Notes under the pieces: generated by a model
Told to the model about the DNA's origin: nothing
What the model saw: the letters and a program-made list of their open reading frames with translations, nothing else
The model's database searches: none
Origin: Jaltomata sinuosa
Taxonomy: Eukaryota > Streptophyta > Magnoliopsida > Solanales > Solanaceae
Length of the DNA stretch: 64,000 bases
NCBI GenBank assembly: GCA_003996215.1
Contig: QJPP01000687.1
Location: 248,001 to 312,000 of the forward strand
Direction: 5' to 3'
Translations under genes and position numbers: made by a program
Part shown: piece after piece, positions 21,999 through 32,291 of the stretch
Position numbering within the stretch: position 1 is the stretch's first letter
Layout of the letters: every line of letters begins with the position of its first letter

Positions 21999-22365
21999 AT
22001 TTGTCATTCTTTTTATGATCTGTTAACATAAATGCTTCCAATGTTGTCGGGCCTATTTTGAACTTCCTAGTTACTAGAATAAGTGGTTGTTGGGTTTGAG
22101 TTTTAACTTAAGAGTTAAGCCTGATGTATTCTTTGGTAATTTTTTTTCCTTTTCCTTTTTCATCCTATGAACAAAAGCAAAGTACCAGCTTATTCCCATT
22201 TTACTTTGTTCTGGATACTTATAGTTCTCTCTATATTGTTTCTGTTGTGGGATATTTCCACTACTTGTGCCTTGGCAATCTAGTAGTACCTATAGCGGCA
22301 TATGATTCTCTGTATCTCGAGTTTGATCTTGATTTCTTGAAAAATATCAACTCTCTTCTTCCCAG

Positions 22366-23308
22366 GCAAGTGCTGGAAGTTGTTGCAGGCACCAAAGGTA
22401 TCACTGACATAGACCAATTGACCAAGACACTGTACCATAATACGTGCAGGTGATTATTATGACGTCTCCTCTTTTTCACATCTCTATTCTCATACTGCTA
22501 GAATGTAGATGGTTTTCTTATACAGAAAGACATGCTAAACAATTGGGAAAACGAAAATGAGAGTTAATTTTCATTTCCTAAGACAAAACTTGGATGCCTT
22601 TCAGGGATTCTCATTCTTCTTACTTCTTGGGCCAAGTAATGCTTTCTTATTTTAGGATCTCAAAATTTTGGTTCTTTTAGCCAAGAGATTATCTCAGCAA
22701 CCCAAACCTTAGGCAACTCAGAAATTATTCATTCCTGGGGAGAGACCTCTTTTACATAATGTTCTTGAGTAAAAAAAAAGTACTAAGGTGAGGTGATTAG
22801 GCAGGATATGATGCAACTTTAGCTCACCGATGACACGACCCTTGATAGAAGGGTGTGGAAGTCGAGAATTAAGGTAGAGGGTTAGTAAGGTAGTCAGACG
22901 TATTTCTTTTCTTTTCTCTGAGTAGTTTTATTCTTGTTTCTCATTGTTTTTAGATTTCTATAACTGTATGTTGTTCCTTTAGCCTCGGTTACCCTATTAT
23001 CTTGTTGTTTCTGCTTGTTGCTACTACCTTTTTATCGTTCTTTGAGCCGAGGATCTGTCGGAAACAACCTCTCAATCTTCTCAAGGTAGGAGTAAAGTCT
23101 GTGTGCACTCTATCCTCCCATGACCCCACCTGTGGGATTATATTACACATGATTTTTTGTTGTTGTTATTGTTGTTGTAATGTTCTTGAGTCGCTCATTA
23201 AGATTTGAGCTCATTCGCATGACCATGAATGTTTTCAGGGTTCTCTTTCCTCGTGATTTGGATTCGGCAGCAAAAGCCCTTCTTGCTAGGGGTAGGGAAG
23301 CTCTATGA
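22366..23308 (+). pseudogene. TatD-type DNase gene remnant, last two exons
   Basis: Exon 22366-22449 reads QVLEVVAGTKGI and DIDQLTKTLYHNTCR between an acceptor (TTCCCAG) and a donor (CAG/GTGATT). Exon 23239-23308 reads VLFPRDLDSAAKALLARGREAL and ends in TGA after an acceptor TTTTCAG. Together they match the C-terminus of eukaryotic TatD-family hydrolases, metal-dependent 3'-5' DNases. The metal-binding residues would be upstream and are absent. The 0.79-kb intron holds an RTE LINE tail. The two exons are intact and in phase, but no upstream exons exist. Copies A and B keep only the last exon. Confidence 0.8.
23045..23180 (+). mobile_element. RTE-type LINE 3' tail in the TatD intron
   Basis: The order CTGTCGGAAACAACCTCTC, CAAGGTAGGAGTAAAGTCTG, CACCTGTGGGATTATA and TTGTTGTTATTGTTGTTG matches the plant RTE LINE 3' end with its TTG-rich tail. 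The same insertion is present at 30125-30245 and 46097-46219, so it predates the duplications. Confidence 0.6.
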
Positions 23309-23845
23309 AGTCGTGGATATAAACTTGATATCATTATTTGAAGTTAAAATTTTGTTTAGACATGCAGTTTTGATTTTAAAAATTGCTGCTTATTCTTGTA
23401 AATATCACAATCCCATATTTTGTGAAAGTTATTAAAACTTCTTTCAACTCTTATACAATTTTAACAAATGAGCAAATGGTTTATAAACACCCTATCAAAA
23501 AAGGGAATCAAACAAATTGAAGCAGAGTGAGTATTATTTATGCAGACCAAACCACCCCGAAGTCAAAAGTTCCTTCCTTACTAGTATTCCTTTCCTTTCA
23601 AACTAAGTGATATTTTTATTCTGGTCACGCTCCTTAAAAAAGTTATTCATTTTTAAAAAGTAAAATATATTTTTAACGACATCTTTAACAAATCTCTTGA
23701 AAAAAAATATAGCTTTTTAGTAGTTTATTGATTATGTAAAATTCCATTTATTTAATTAAGAATAACATTAAAAGAATATCACTAAATTCTTCTTGATTAT
23801 GTGAAACGCTACTTATTTTCACTTATTTTGAAATAAAGTGAGTAT
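23309..23845. other. Intergenic with worn MITE-like sequence
   Basis: No gene. The part from about 23567 (TTCCTTCCTTACTAGTATT) is paralogous to 30947-31145 in copy A and has the AT-rich look of an old Stowaway element. Its ends are not definable. Confidence 0.4.
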
Positions 23846-23847
23846 TA

Positions 23848-24097
23848 CTCTCTTTGTTCATTTTTACTTGCCCACTACTCTAAAAGTAAATTTTCACTTT
23901 TACTTGTCACTTTTAACATATCAAGAAAAAATAAATTTTTGTCTTCATATTTTACACTTAGCATTAATTAGTTATTCCTTAAATTATATTTCAAGATCTA
24001 ATATTAAGCATCAATTAATATGAGTATTACGATAAAATATTCGTTTCAAGGGACATGCAAAATTCAAAGTGAACAAATAAAAGTGAAATGGAGTGAG
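23848..24097. mobile_element. Stowaway-type MITE, 250 bp
   Basis: The left end CTCTCTTTGTTCATTTTTACTTG and the inverse of the right end, CTCACTCCATTTCACTTTTATTTG, pair over more than 20 bp with mismatches. TA flanks both sides (23846-23847 and 24098-24099), as expected for Tc1/Mariner-derived MITEs. A related, less complete copy is at 37335-37545. Confidence 0.75.
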
Positions 24098-24109
24098 TAC
24101 TAGTTAGTA

Positions 24110-24249
24110 CTCCTTCTATCTTATTTTAATTGATCACTTTTTATTTTACACGGTATTTAAGAAATTATAAATAAAATAATTAATTATACTAATTTATTAC
24201 GTAATATTTTTTTGATTTAATAGGTAGCCAACTAAAATAGCACGAGGAG
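24110..24249. mobile_element. Small Stowaway-type MITE, 140 bp
   Basis: The ends CTCCTTCTATCTTATTTTAATTG and the inverse CTCCTCGTGCTATTTTAGTTG pair, with TA on both sides (24108-24109, 24250-24251). It sits 60 bp before the leader of the broken PPR gene at 24350. Confidence 0.65.
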
Positions 24250-24349
24250 TAAAGTAGACCATAGACATACATCACAAAATTGTGCTAGGCACTCAACAAA
24301 TGAGTTTGTTGCAAAATTAGGGCACACAGGAGATACTTAGCCATTGAAG

Positions 24350-24903
24350 ATGAAGAGAATTTCTCTGCGTTACCCTCGCAATGGTATTTCCCATTCTTCA
24401 AGTCAGAGTAATGCATCTGTTTCAGTAAAGGGTAAATTTGGGATAAAAATCAATTTTGAGAACAAAGCCTATTCCTTCTGTTCCTGTCTTCTGTAAGTTA
24501 TTTAAGACTATGATAAATATGAAGCATTGCTCTGCTGTCATTTCTCTTTTTCGACAAATGCAGGAATTGGGTATCCCAATTAATGTATTCATTTTGAGTA
24601 ACGTGATTAACAATTATTGCTTGATGCATAGTGTTGATTTTGCATTTTCGGTGTTACCCATTTACTAGAAGAGTGGCATTACATTTAATATTGTCACCTT
24701 TACCACCCTAATAAGGGGATTCTTTGCTGAAAATAAGGTCAAAGATGCAGTTGAATTGTTCAAAAAGTTGGTGAGAGAGAATATTTGTGAGCCAAACAAA
24801 GTCATGTATGCAACAGTCATGAATGGGCTCAACAAAAGGGGTCATACTGAGAAGACTTTTAGTTTGCTCCGGTTAATGGAACAAGGGAACACTAAGCCTG
24901 ATA
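24350..24903 (+). pseudogene. RFL PPR head-only pseudogene
   Basis: It begins like PPR3 (ATG at 24350, MKRISLRYPRNG) behind the conserved leader word. A deletion near 24465 removes the CLDDA segment and shifts frame. PPR text then continues as IPSVPVFCKLFKTMINMKH through NKRGHTEKTFSLL, with a stop at 24666-24668 (PIY*KSG). It ends at about 24903 (TKPD), where the sequence switches abruptly to a minus-strand RNase H fragment. About four PPR motifs remain. It is the ancestral neighbour of PPR3. Confidence 0.88.
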
Positions 24904-25104
24904 ATATAGGAAGTTAGAAGTATTTAATAGCCAGATAATATCCTGAGCATCGATTTCAATAATTATTGGGTGCAAATTATGAGAGAGTGCAAGCTTAAGT
25001 CCTTGATAGAGGGCATGCAATTCACAAACCATACTGCATGAAGCTTTGATTGAGCCCATAAACCTCAAAACCCAATGGCCTCTAGCATCACGGACCACTC
25101 CCCT
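24892..25104 (-). pseudogene. RNase H-like domain fragment from a retroelement
   Basis: The minus-strand frame reads GVVRDARGHWVLRFMG, then CELHALYQGLKLA and IIIEIDAQDIIWLL. This is the RVT_3-type RNase H fold found at the end of plant LINE proteins, with the conserved Glu and second Asp visible. Neither reverse transcriptase nor the domain end is present. It is joined to the broken PPR on one side and to the left boundary of duplication copy A on the other, so it marks a rearrangement point. Confidence 0.75.
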
Positions 25105-25163
25105 GATACTCTATCGGTATCATATAGGACTGAGTTTACTCCTCTGTGATACTCCATCGATAT

Positions 25164-25923
25164 ATTGATCCATCATACTGTTCTTGATCCGCCTCCGAAC
25201 AAACGAAAACATCAGACATAAGATTGATCATATTTGCCTTGAATTAGACACTTTGCAACCAAATTCATTATGGCCACAAAGGGTTGGATGCTAACAAATG
25301 AGGCATTAGCTGCTGCTGCTGCTTCATTGACTTCAATACTCAATTGTTGCTTTTGTGATGCATGTTTAGGGTGGGAGTTCAGTTTTTTGAAATCTCGGTT
25401 CGGCTTTTCAGTTTTTGGTTATGGGAAAGGGTACCAAAAATCATTCAGTTCGATTCGCTTCGATTTATCATAGAGAATTAGTTCAGTTCGATATATCATA
25501 TTAAATATACCATTAGGGTTGATAGTTTTTTTCGTTCATATCGTTTGGTTCGAGAGTCTTTTTTTCATACTGCTTTTGGGTTTGTTTCGTATTAGTGCAT
25601 TAGAAAAAATAATGTATAATTAGCTTTGTTTATTTATTAATACCTTATTTGATACACTTTTTCAACCTATATATAACTAAAACATTAGTTATACACTATA
25701 TTTAGTATTAGTATATGTATAACAAATACATGAAAAATCAAAGTTCTTAATATTTTCAATATGTTTAAAGACAAAATTGTCCCTCAACATCGTTTTCATA
25801 TCCTGTCTATCTTATTTATGGAGGCTATTTTTGTAAACAAATAAAAAACTGTTGTGTGCATATTTGAGAAAAGGAACTTAACGGAGCAATTCATTTTCTT
25901 CCCAACAAAAATTGTGCAAAGGC
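25164..25923. other. Upstream region of PPR3
   Basis: This contains a short open frame at 25270 (MATKGWMLTNEAL plus an Ala run from a GCT microsatellite) also present at 41244, where the Ala run is shorter. Further on are GTTCGGTTT-type low-complexity repeats. I do not support a gene. The promoter of PPR3 presumably lies in the last few hundred bases. Confidence 0.4.
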
Positions 25924-25949
25924 AAAATTAGGGTACACCGCCATTGAAG

Positions 25950-27725
25950 ATGAAGAGAAGTTCTCTGCGCAATGGCAATAATGGTATTCCTTTTATATCT
26001 TTCTTTTCTACTTCCATTTCTGTAAGCGATTATACAAATACATCCATTTCGGTAAAGGGTAAAGTTGGGGTACACATCAATATTGAGAAAGAGGTCAAGT
26101 GTTTACATGATGCTGTTACTCTCTTCCATCGAATGGTTAGAATGAAGCCTCTTCCTTCTCTTCTCGTCTTCTGCAAGTTATTTAAGACTATGATAAATAT
26201 GAAGCATTACTCTGATGTCATTTCTCTTTTTCGACAAATGCAGAAATTGGGCATCCCAATTAATGATTTCATCTTGAGTATTCTCATTAATAGTTATTGC
26301 TTGATGCATCGTGTTGATTGTGCATATTCGGTGTTTCCCATTTACTTCAAGAGTGGCATTCCATTTGATGTTGTCACCTTTACTGCCCTAATAAGGGGAC
26401 TTTTTGCCGAAAATAAGGTCAAAGATGCTGTTGTCTTGTTCAAAAAATTGGTGAGAGAGAAGATTTGTGAGCCGAACGAAGTCATGTATGCAACCGTCAT
26501 GAATGGGCTAAGCAAAAGGGGTCATACCGACAAGACTTTAAGTTTGCTCCGGTTAATGGAAAACGGGAACACTAAGCCCGACATAATCATCTATAGCATC
26601 GTCATAGATTCCCTTTGCAAAGATGGTAACTTTGATGCTGCTATCAATCTTTTGAACGAGATGAAGCAAAAAGGCGTTCATCCAGACATAGTCACGTATA
26701 GTTCATTAATTGATGGCTTGTGTAAGTTTGGTCATTGGGAAAAGGTTAGGACTTTGTTCTCTGAGATGGTGAACCTTAACATTTATCCAGATGTGCGCAC
26801 CTTCACCATACTAATAGATGGACTATGCAAAGAAGGCAAAGTTGAAGATGCCGAGGAAGTAATGAGACACATGACCGAAAAAGGTGTAGAGCCTGATATA
26901 ATCACCTACAGTGCGATAATGGATGGATATTGTTTGCGTGGTCAACTGGATGGAGCGAGGAGAGTTTTTGATTTCATGATAGATAAGGGAATTGAGCCTA
27001 ACATTATTAGCTACAATATACTAATAAATGGATACTCTAAGAAAAAAAGACTTGCCGAGGCTATGCAATTGTTTTGTGAAATTTCTCAAAAGGGATCAAA
27101 ACCTAATATTGTTACCTATAATACTATCTTGCAAGGTCTATTTGATGTTGGAAGAATTGGATTTGCTAGAAAAATCTATGCTGAGATGTTGTCTGTGGGG
27201 CCCATTCCTAATTTATACATTCATGTCACATTGCTCAATGGTTATTTTAGATATGGACTTGTTGAAGAAGCTATGTCGCTCTTTAATAAGTTGAAAAGAA
27301 AGAGAGAAAATACTAGTATTGCATTTTACAATGTTGTCATTAATGGATTGTGCAAAAATGGTAAACTCGATGTAGCTCATTCTATTTTTGAGAAGCTCTC
27401 TTCCATTGGATTGCTTCCGAATGTGAAAACATACACTGTAATGATAAATGGATTTTGTCTAGTAGGATTGTTAGATGAAGCTAAAAGTATGCTAAGTAAA
27501 ATGGAGGAGAATGGTTGTTTTTCAAACAATGTCACTTACAATATTATTGTGCAAGGATTTTTGAGGTGCAGAAAAATTAGTGAAATGGCAACTTTTATGA
27601 AAAAAATGGCTGGAAGGAGATTTTCATTTGATGCAACTACAGCTGAGTTATTGGTGAACGTTATAAAGGAGAATCCTTCCGTCTTTGACATGATACCAGA
27701 GCTTCACTCGGAAAATAAGAAGTGA
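25950..27725 (+). CDS. Restorer-of-fertility-like P-class PPR protein (PPR3)
   Basis: Intronless, 591 residues from the first in-frame ATG at 25950. A frame opening six bases earlier begins with TTG and is not needed; the paralogues start at the equivalent of this ATG. The N-terminus (MKRSSLRNGNN, then Ser/Thr-rich with no acidic residue until about 25) suits mitochondrial import. About 14 contiguous PPR motifs follow from residue 72 and end in SENKK. It lies 12 bases after the conserved leader word. Key residues 5/35 differ from PPR1 in motifs 2, 4, 5, 7, 8, 9, 10, 11, 12, 13 and 14, so a different RNA target is likely. It is nearly identical to PPR4. Confidence 0.93.
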   Translation: MKRSSLRNGNNGIPFISFFSTSISVSDYTNTSISVKGKVGVHINIEKEVKCLHDAVTLFHRMVRMKPLPSLLVFCKLFKTMINMKHYSDVISLFRQMQKLGIPINDFILSILINSYCLMHRVDCAYSVFPIYFKSGIPFDVVTFTALIRGLFAENKVKDAVVLFKKLVREKICEPNEVMYATVMNGLSKRGHTDKTLSLLRLMENGNTKPDIIIYSIVIDSLCKDGNFDAAINLLNEMKQKGVHPDIVTYSSLIDGLCKFGHWEKVRTLFSEMVNLNIYPDVRTFTILIDGLCKEGKVEDAEEVMRHMTEKGVEPDIITYSAIMDGYCLRGQLDGARRVFDFMIDKGIEPNIISYNILINGYSKKKRLAEAMQLFCEISQKGSKPNIVTYNTILQGLFDVGRIGFARKIYAEMLSVGPIPNLYIHVTLLNGYFRYGLVEEAMSLFNKLKRKRENTSIAFYNVVINGLCKNGKLDVAHSIFEKLSSIGLLPNVKTYTVMINGFCLVGLLDEAKSMLSKMEENGCFSNNVTYNIIVQGFLRCRKISEMATFMKKMAGRRFSFDATTAELLVNVIKENPSVFDMIPELHSENKK

Positions 27726-28239
27726 ATATTTCTTTTGCTTGGTTAATTCGGCTACGCTATGGTTGTGAAACAATATCCTTTTTATCACTGCAAAAGAAAT
27801 GACATCCAATGCAATTGCAGTTGCTGATGGCAGTTTGAACGTTGCTTGAGTTTTCTAGGCAGACCTATTGAGGAGGTACTTCAATTTTGATATTTGGATT
27901 TCTTCATCCGCTTTTCTTTTTCTTAGAAATTAAATGTTATTGTACTCTTAATATGAGAAAAAATGGTGACCATACTGAATTTCTTAAAAAAGAATAATTG
28001 TAAGTTCCCTTTTGTGTACACATTATAAGTGTGGTAATATCGTTTTCAGTGCTATTTAGTTATCTTCAGGAACATCAAAATATTCATGTTTCCAAGTAAA
28101 CCCTCCCAAAGAGAAAAAATATCTGTTATATTTTCTTATGCCGATTTCACCAGCATTGCTTGTAGTTGTCTTTCATCTTTCTAGGTTTTTATTTTTTAAT
28201 TGTTTTCACATTATTTATTGTTTGTCAATTTACCTGCAG
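27726..28239. other. 3' flank of PPR3
   Basis: Shared PPR 3' UTR-like sequence to about 28070, followed by the presumed intron before the first TOM40 exon (polypyrimidine stretch ending TTTACCTGCAG). No independent gene. Confidence 0.45.
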
Positions 28240-28465
28240 GTTGATGCAGGGCATGTTGCTAGTACAGCAATGGTTGCACCGAGTTCAGAAAATTTCTCTA
28301 AAGGTTTTAAGACTCACTACTCACTAGTATCTTAACAACTGCATTTGTGACTTGCTTTCCTAAATCTTTCTTCCATGCAGGTGTCTCTAGCATCAGACTC
28401 TTATGTACAACTACATGTCTAGAGATGTTACAACAAGTTTTGGTTACGATTACATCCTTTGGCAG
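28240..28465 (+). pseudogene. TOM40 gene remnant (copy A)
   Basis: Two exons with splice signals are visible. 28240-28303 reads VDAGHVASTAMVA, matching the GQVASTGMVA strand region of plant TOM40. 28381-28465 reads VSLASD, a one-base shift, then LMYNYMSRDVTTSFGYDY and a GT donor. TOM40 is the beta-barrel pore of the outer mitochondrial membrane. Only a C-terminal internal part is present. The frameshift and loss of the upstream and final exons make it non-functional. It lies 0.5 kb after the PPR stop and is repeated in copy B. Confidence 0.8.
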
Positions 28466-28889
28466 GTAACCTTTTGTCGTTATTTTTTTTCAAAAATCTA
28501 ACTTTAATTCCTGCAGGCTAGTGTTGGGCTTGGCACTTTAATTCCAGTAGTGTTGCAGTTACCTGTTGGCTTTGAAATCTTTTTTCCTAGTTTCTAACTT
28601 GGTGGTCTGATCTTGTGTAACTGTACTATTTGCTGGAACGGTGCAGTGTCTAGTAAAAAATGAAAGCTCCAAATTTAGTGCCTCGAAATTGTCATTATCT
28701 TTTTCGAAATGATTGTATGCAGACTCCAATAGATCATTTCTTGCCCTTAGGTTTTGACACCTTGATGGTAGAACAGTGCTAGCATTATTATCCAGTTTAC
28801 GTTAAAGACCGACTACCATCTCTTCCCTGTATATTGCGTGGATAGACTTGGTCTGTGCCTGTGAGTCCACATTCTTGCTTCGTAATTGT
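28466..28889. other. Intronic or intergenic sequence after the TOM40 relic
   Basis: No further TOM40 exon could be read. From about 28665 the sequence matches the segment following PPR2. Confidence 0.4.
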
Positions 28890-29040
28890 TTTGTTGACAA
28901 GGGAAGCCACAACCACTATCCTTCGGGTGCGCATAGGGTAAACCCCAGTCCAGTGCAATACCCCGCAAACTACACAAGAGAAGTATAACGCACTAAGAAT
29001 GTCCCGTGCGATGAGCTCGGTCACCCTTGTGGGTCTTGCT
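28890..29040 (-). mobile_element. SINE-like repeat (copy A)
   Basis: Near-identical to 21515-21660, with the same flanks. It was multiplied by segmental duplication and not by new insertion. Confidence 0.55.
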
Positions 29041-29299
29041 TGCTTCCTAATTTATATGTTAAAGATTTACTTTCAATACTTATATTTAATCAAAAAAAGT
29101 AATTTTAGAGTTTAGAAGGGATACAAACTTGGTCAAACTCATTCTAAGTAAAAGGAGAATATCTGAGATGTGGATGGAAGCAGAGAAGCTAGAAGAACTA
29201 TCCTTAGACCACATTCCAACTGAACTTTAAATTGGCTAGTGCCACCGTCCAATTTTTATTTTTTACCCTCTATTGTAATGAAATAATTGAAGTTCATTT

Positions 29300-29429
29300 A
29301 TTCTTTCAAGGAGAGCCTTTTGAAAGACGGAAATATAGAAACAGAGAGAAAATCCAAAGATCATGTGTGGAAAGTGTTAATCTTGTGAAAGAAGTTATCT
29401 ATCCATCCGGGATACTTGAGCTTTATTGA
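29300..29429 (+). pseudogene. Unidentified exon-like relic (copy A)
   Basis: An open frame reads GEPFERRKYRNREKIQRSC, then VESVNLVKEVIYPSGILELY and TGA. A preceding TTTCAAG is not a normal acceptor. The frame is kept in three places but I recognise no domain. It could be an exon of the gene that also left the TatD exons, or an unrelated gene end. Confidence 0.35.
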
Positions 29430-30124
29430 AATTTGTCATTCTTTTTATGATCTGTTAACATAAATGCTTCCAATGTTGTCGGGCCTATTTTGAACTTCCT
29501 AGTTACTAGAATAAGTGGTTGTTGGGTTTGAGTTTTTAACTTAAGAGTTAAGTCTGATGTATTCTTTGGTAATTTTTTTTCCTTTTCCTTTTTCATCCTA
29601 TTAACAAAAGCAAAGTACCAGCTTATTCCCATTTTACTTTGTTCTGGATACTTTTAGTTCTCTCTATAATGTTTCTGTTGTGGGATATTTCCACTACTTG
29701 TGCCTTGGCAATCTAAATTTTGGTTCCTTTTAACCAATTATCTCAGTAAGCCAAACCTTAGGCATCTCAGAAACTATTGATTCCTGAGGGGATAGCCTGG
29801 CAGTTTTCTGCTTGCAGTTCCTTGTCTAAGCAATTTCTTTTACATAATGTTCTTGAGTCAAAGAGGTATTGGGATGAGGTGATAGACAAGATATGGCACA
29901 ACTTTAGCTCACCGAGGACATGACCGTTGATAAGAGGATGTGGAGGTCGAGAATTAGGGTAGAGCGTTAGTTTAGGTAGTTGGGCGTATTTATTTTTCCT
30001 TTCTGTGATTAGTATTATTCTTGTTTCTCATTATTTTTAGATTTCTATTACTCCATGTTGTTCCTTTAGCTTCGGTTATCTTATTTTCTTCTTGTTTCTG
30101 TTTGTTGCTACTGCTTTTTTTATT

Positions 30125-30245
30125 GAAGGTCTATTGGAAACATCCTCTCTACCTTCTCAAGGTAGGGGTAAGGTGTGTGTATGCTCTACCCTCTCCAGAC
30201 CTTACCTATGAGAGATTACACTGGATTTGTTGTTATTGTTGTAAT
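30125..30245 (+). mobile_element. RTE-type LINE 3' tail (copy A)
   Basis: Same insertion as at 23045 and 46097: GGTCTATTGGAAACATCC, AGGTAGGGGTAAGGTGTG and TTGTTGTTATTGTTG. Confidence 0.55.
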
Positions 30246-30302
30246 GTTCTTGAGTCACTCATGAAGATTTGAGCTCATTCGCGTGACCATGAATGTTTTC
30301 AG

Positions 30303-30372
30303 GGTTTTCTTTCCTCATGATTTGGATTCGGCAGCGGAAGCCCTTCTTGCTAGTGGTAGGGAAGCTTTATGA
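30303..30372 (+). pseudogene. TatD-type DNase last exon (copy A)
   Basis: After the acceptor TTTTCAG the frame reads VFFPHDLDSAAEALLASGREAL and ends in TGA. It is closer to the family consensus than the PPR2-side copy. The preceding exon is gone: the sequence runs from GGCAATCTAAATTTTGG across a deletion of about 410 bp relative to 22282-22670. Confidence 0.75.
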
Positions 30373-31994
30373 AGTCGCGCGTTTAAGAGAAAAGCAACAC
30401 GAAGTCTGTAATAGTGTATGAGAAAACAAACAGATGGAAAATGCTCCAGAACTCAACGTGGAAGTATAAAATTTGTTTTCGTTCTGTTTGGGAAAAAAGG
30501 ACTCACATGTAAAGGTTGAGCAAAAGTTACTAGGTTAGATCAAATTCGCATGAGGACTTCTAGCTCCACTCTTGAAAACACCAACAATGAATCATTTTCT
30601 TCAAGTTATTTATACCAAAACTAATTAGAAATTGTGTTTTATAGTTAGAAATTTTGATGTAAATCTAATTTGCTATTTTGCAAATTTTGTTAGCAAGAGA
30701 TTGGTTTTTCAGCATACTTTTGGAAATATCATGATTTGAAATTATTGATTTTAAATATGGATTGATTCGAAGTTGAAATTTTATTTGGACATGCAATTTG
30801 AATTTTACAAGTTGGTATTTATTCTTGTTAAATATAGTTATTAAAACTTCTTTAATTCATATACAATTTTAACAAATGAGCAAAACATGGATTATCCTAT
30901 GGTTTATTTATGCGGACCAACCCACCTCTAAGTCAAAATTTCCTTCCTTGTATTCTTTCCATTTCAAGATAAATGGTGTTTTTATTTTGGGCATACTCAT
31001 TAAGAAAACTACTCATTCTTAAAAATAAAAGGTAGTTTACTCTTAATAAATACCTTGAGAAAAATACATTACTCTTTAGTAGTTTTTTTGATTGTGTAAA
31101 TTCAATTAATTTAATTAAGGATAAAATTACAAGAATATCATTAAATTGGGATAATTTCAAAAATATACCTTTTAAAAAAAATATTTATATTTACATAGCC
31201 TATAAAATTAATTACATTCGCATAGCCCCATTTTTATGCGATATACAATTTTATACCACTTTATACATGTTTATACAACTTTATACCGCTTTATAATAGT
31301 GTATAAGAAGTGTGTATACACACTTTTACGTTATTATACAAATTTATACGAAAAATATGTTAGGTGTCCTACATTCGAAATGAGTCAAACCTTTTTCAAA
31401 TTTTAACTAGAATTTCAAAACACCCCCAACGAACTATAATTATTAATTTGTTAAAATTGTCAACAAAAGCACCTGTATAATCACATAGACCTGCACTTAA
31501 ATTGTAATTTTATTCCAATTAAAGTATGATGATCGATTTGTTGATACAATCACTGAGGATTTCTCTCCAATGACAGACCAAGAATCAATTTTAATTTGAA
31601 GGTACATTTGGGCCTCCAGCTTCAAAATCTAAGGAAGTTTCAAGAAAATTAACACTCGAATAAAATCGAAATAAGAAATATATAGGAAGCAAATCTATTA
31701 TGCAAGAATAGAAATATCAATTTTGCATTATTTGCCTTGTCAATATATTTCACTTTGATATATTAAAAAAATAATATTTTTTTTCATATTTTATCTTTAG
31801 TATTGATTACTTATTTTTTAAAATCTAATACCAAACATCAAATAATATGAGTATTATGAGCAAATGTTCATTTTTTAATTTCACACAGAGTTTAAGAAAA
31901 TAAAGATTTTTTTTGCATTTTGTGGTGTTAAATTATAATTACTTCATACAATCGTTCATATAAGTTGTAAACTTAAAATAGCCATACTTTATTT
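30373..31994. other. Non-coding stretch upstream of the truncated PPR gene
   Basis: No gene. It includes worn MITE-like sequence (30947-31145 and 31690-31890) and a stretch with repeated TTTATAC words near 31245-31330. None of it resembles the missing N-terminus of the PPR gene that follows. Confidence 0.45.
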
Positions 31995-32291
31995 TGATAA
32001 CCCCATTATAACCGACTTTCACATGTTATTTATTTTTAATTTTGATTCTATCCACGTATTTGTAGGAATAAGGATATGTATAAATCTTAGTTATATTTAT
32101 ATCCCTTTAAACAAGGTAAATTAAATAGTTTTTACTTATTAAATAGTTATAAAAATATATTTAATGTATAATTAATGTATGTTAAATAAGATTTGTATGA
32201 ATAAAGTCATAATCCTACAATTACTAAAACTATGTAGACTGGATAATAAAAGTAAAACAATATAGAAAAGTTGGTTATAATGGGGTTATCA
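31995..32291. mobile_element. 297-bp terminal-inverted-repeat element at the PPR truncation point
   Basis: The left end GATAACCCCATTATAACCGAC (continuing CTTT-like) and the inverse of the right end agree over 24 bases with one mismatch. The interior is AT-rich with no ORF. The right end abuts PPR coding sequence (GATGTTGTTGTCTTG, the DVVVL of motif 3). The left flank is unrelated to PPR genes. No target duplication is recognisable, consistent with a deletion of the flank. Superfamily is unassigned. Confidence 0.75.

Noticed and set aside
25270..25473. MATKGWMLTNEAL frame as a small gene
   Set aside because: It starts plausibly but runs into GTTCGGTTT-type repeats. Its Ala run is microsatellite-driven, and no homologue is recognised.
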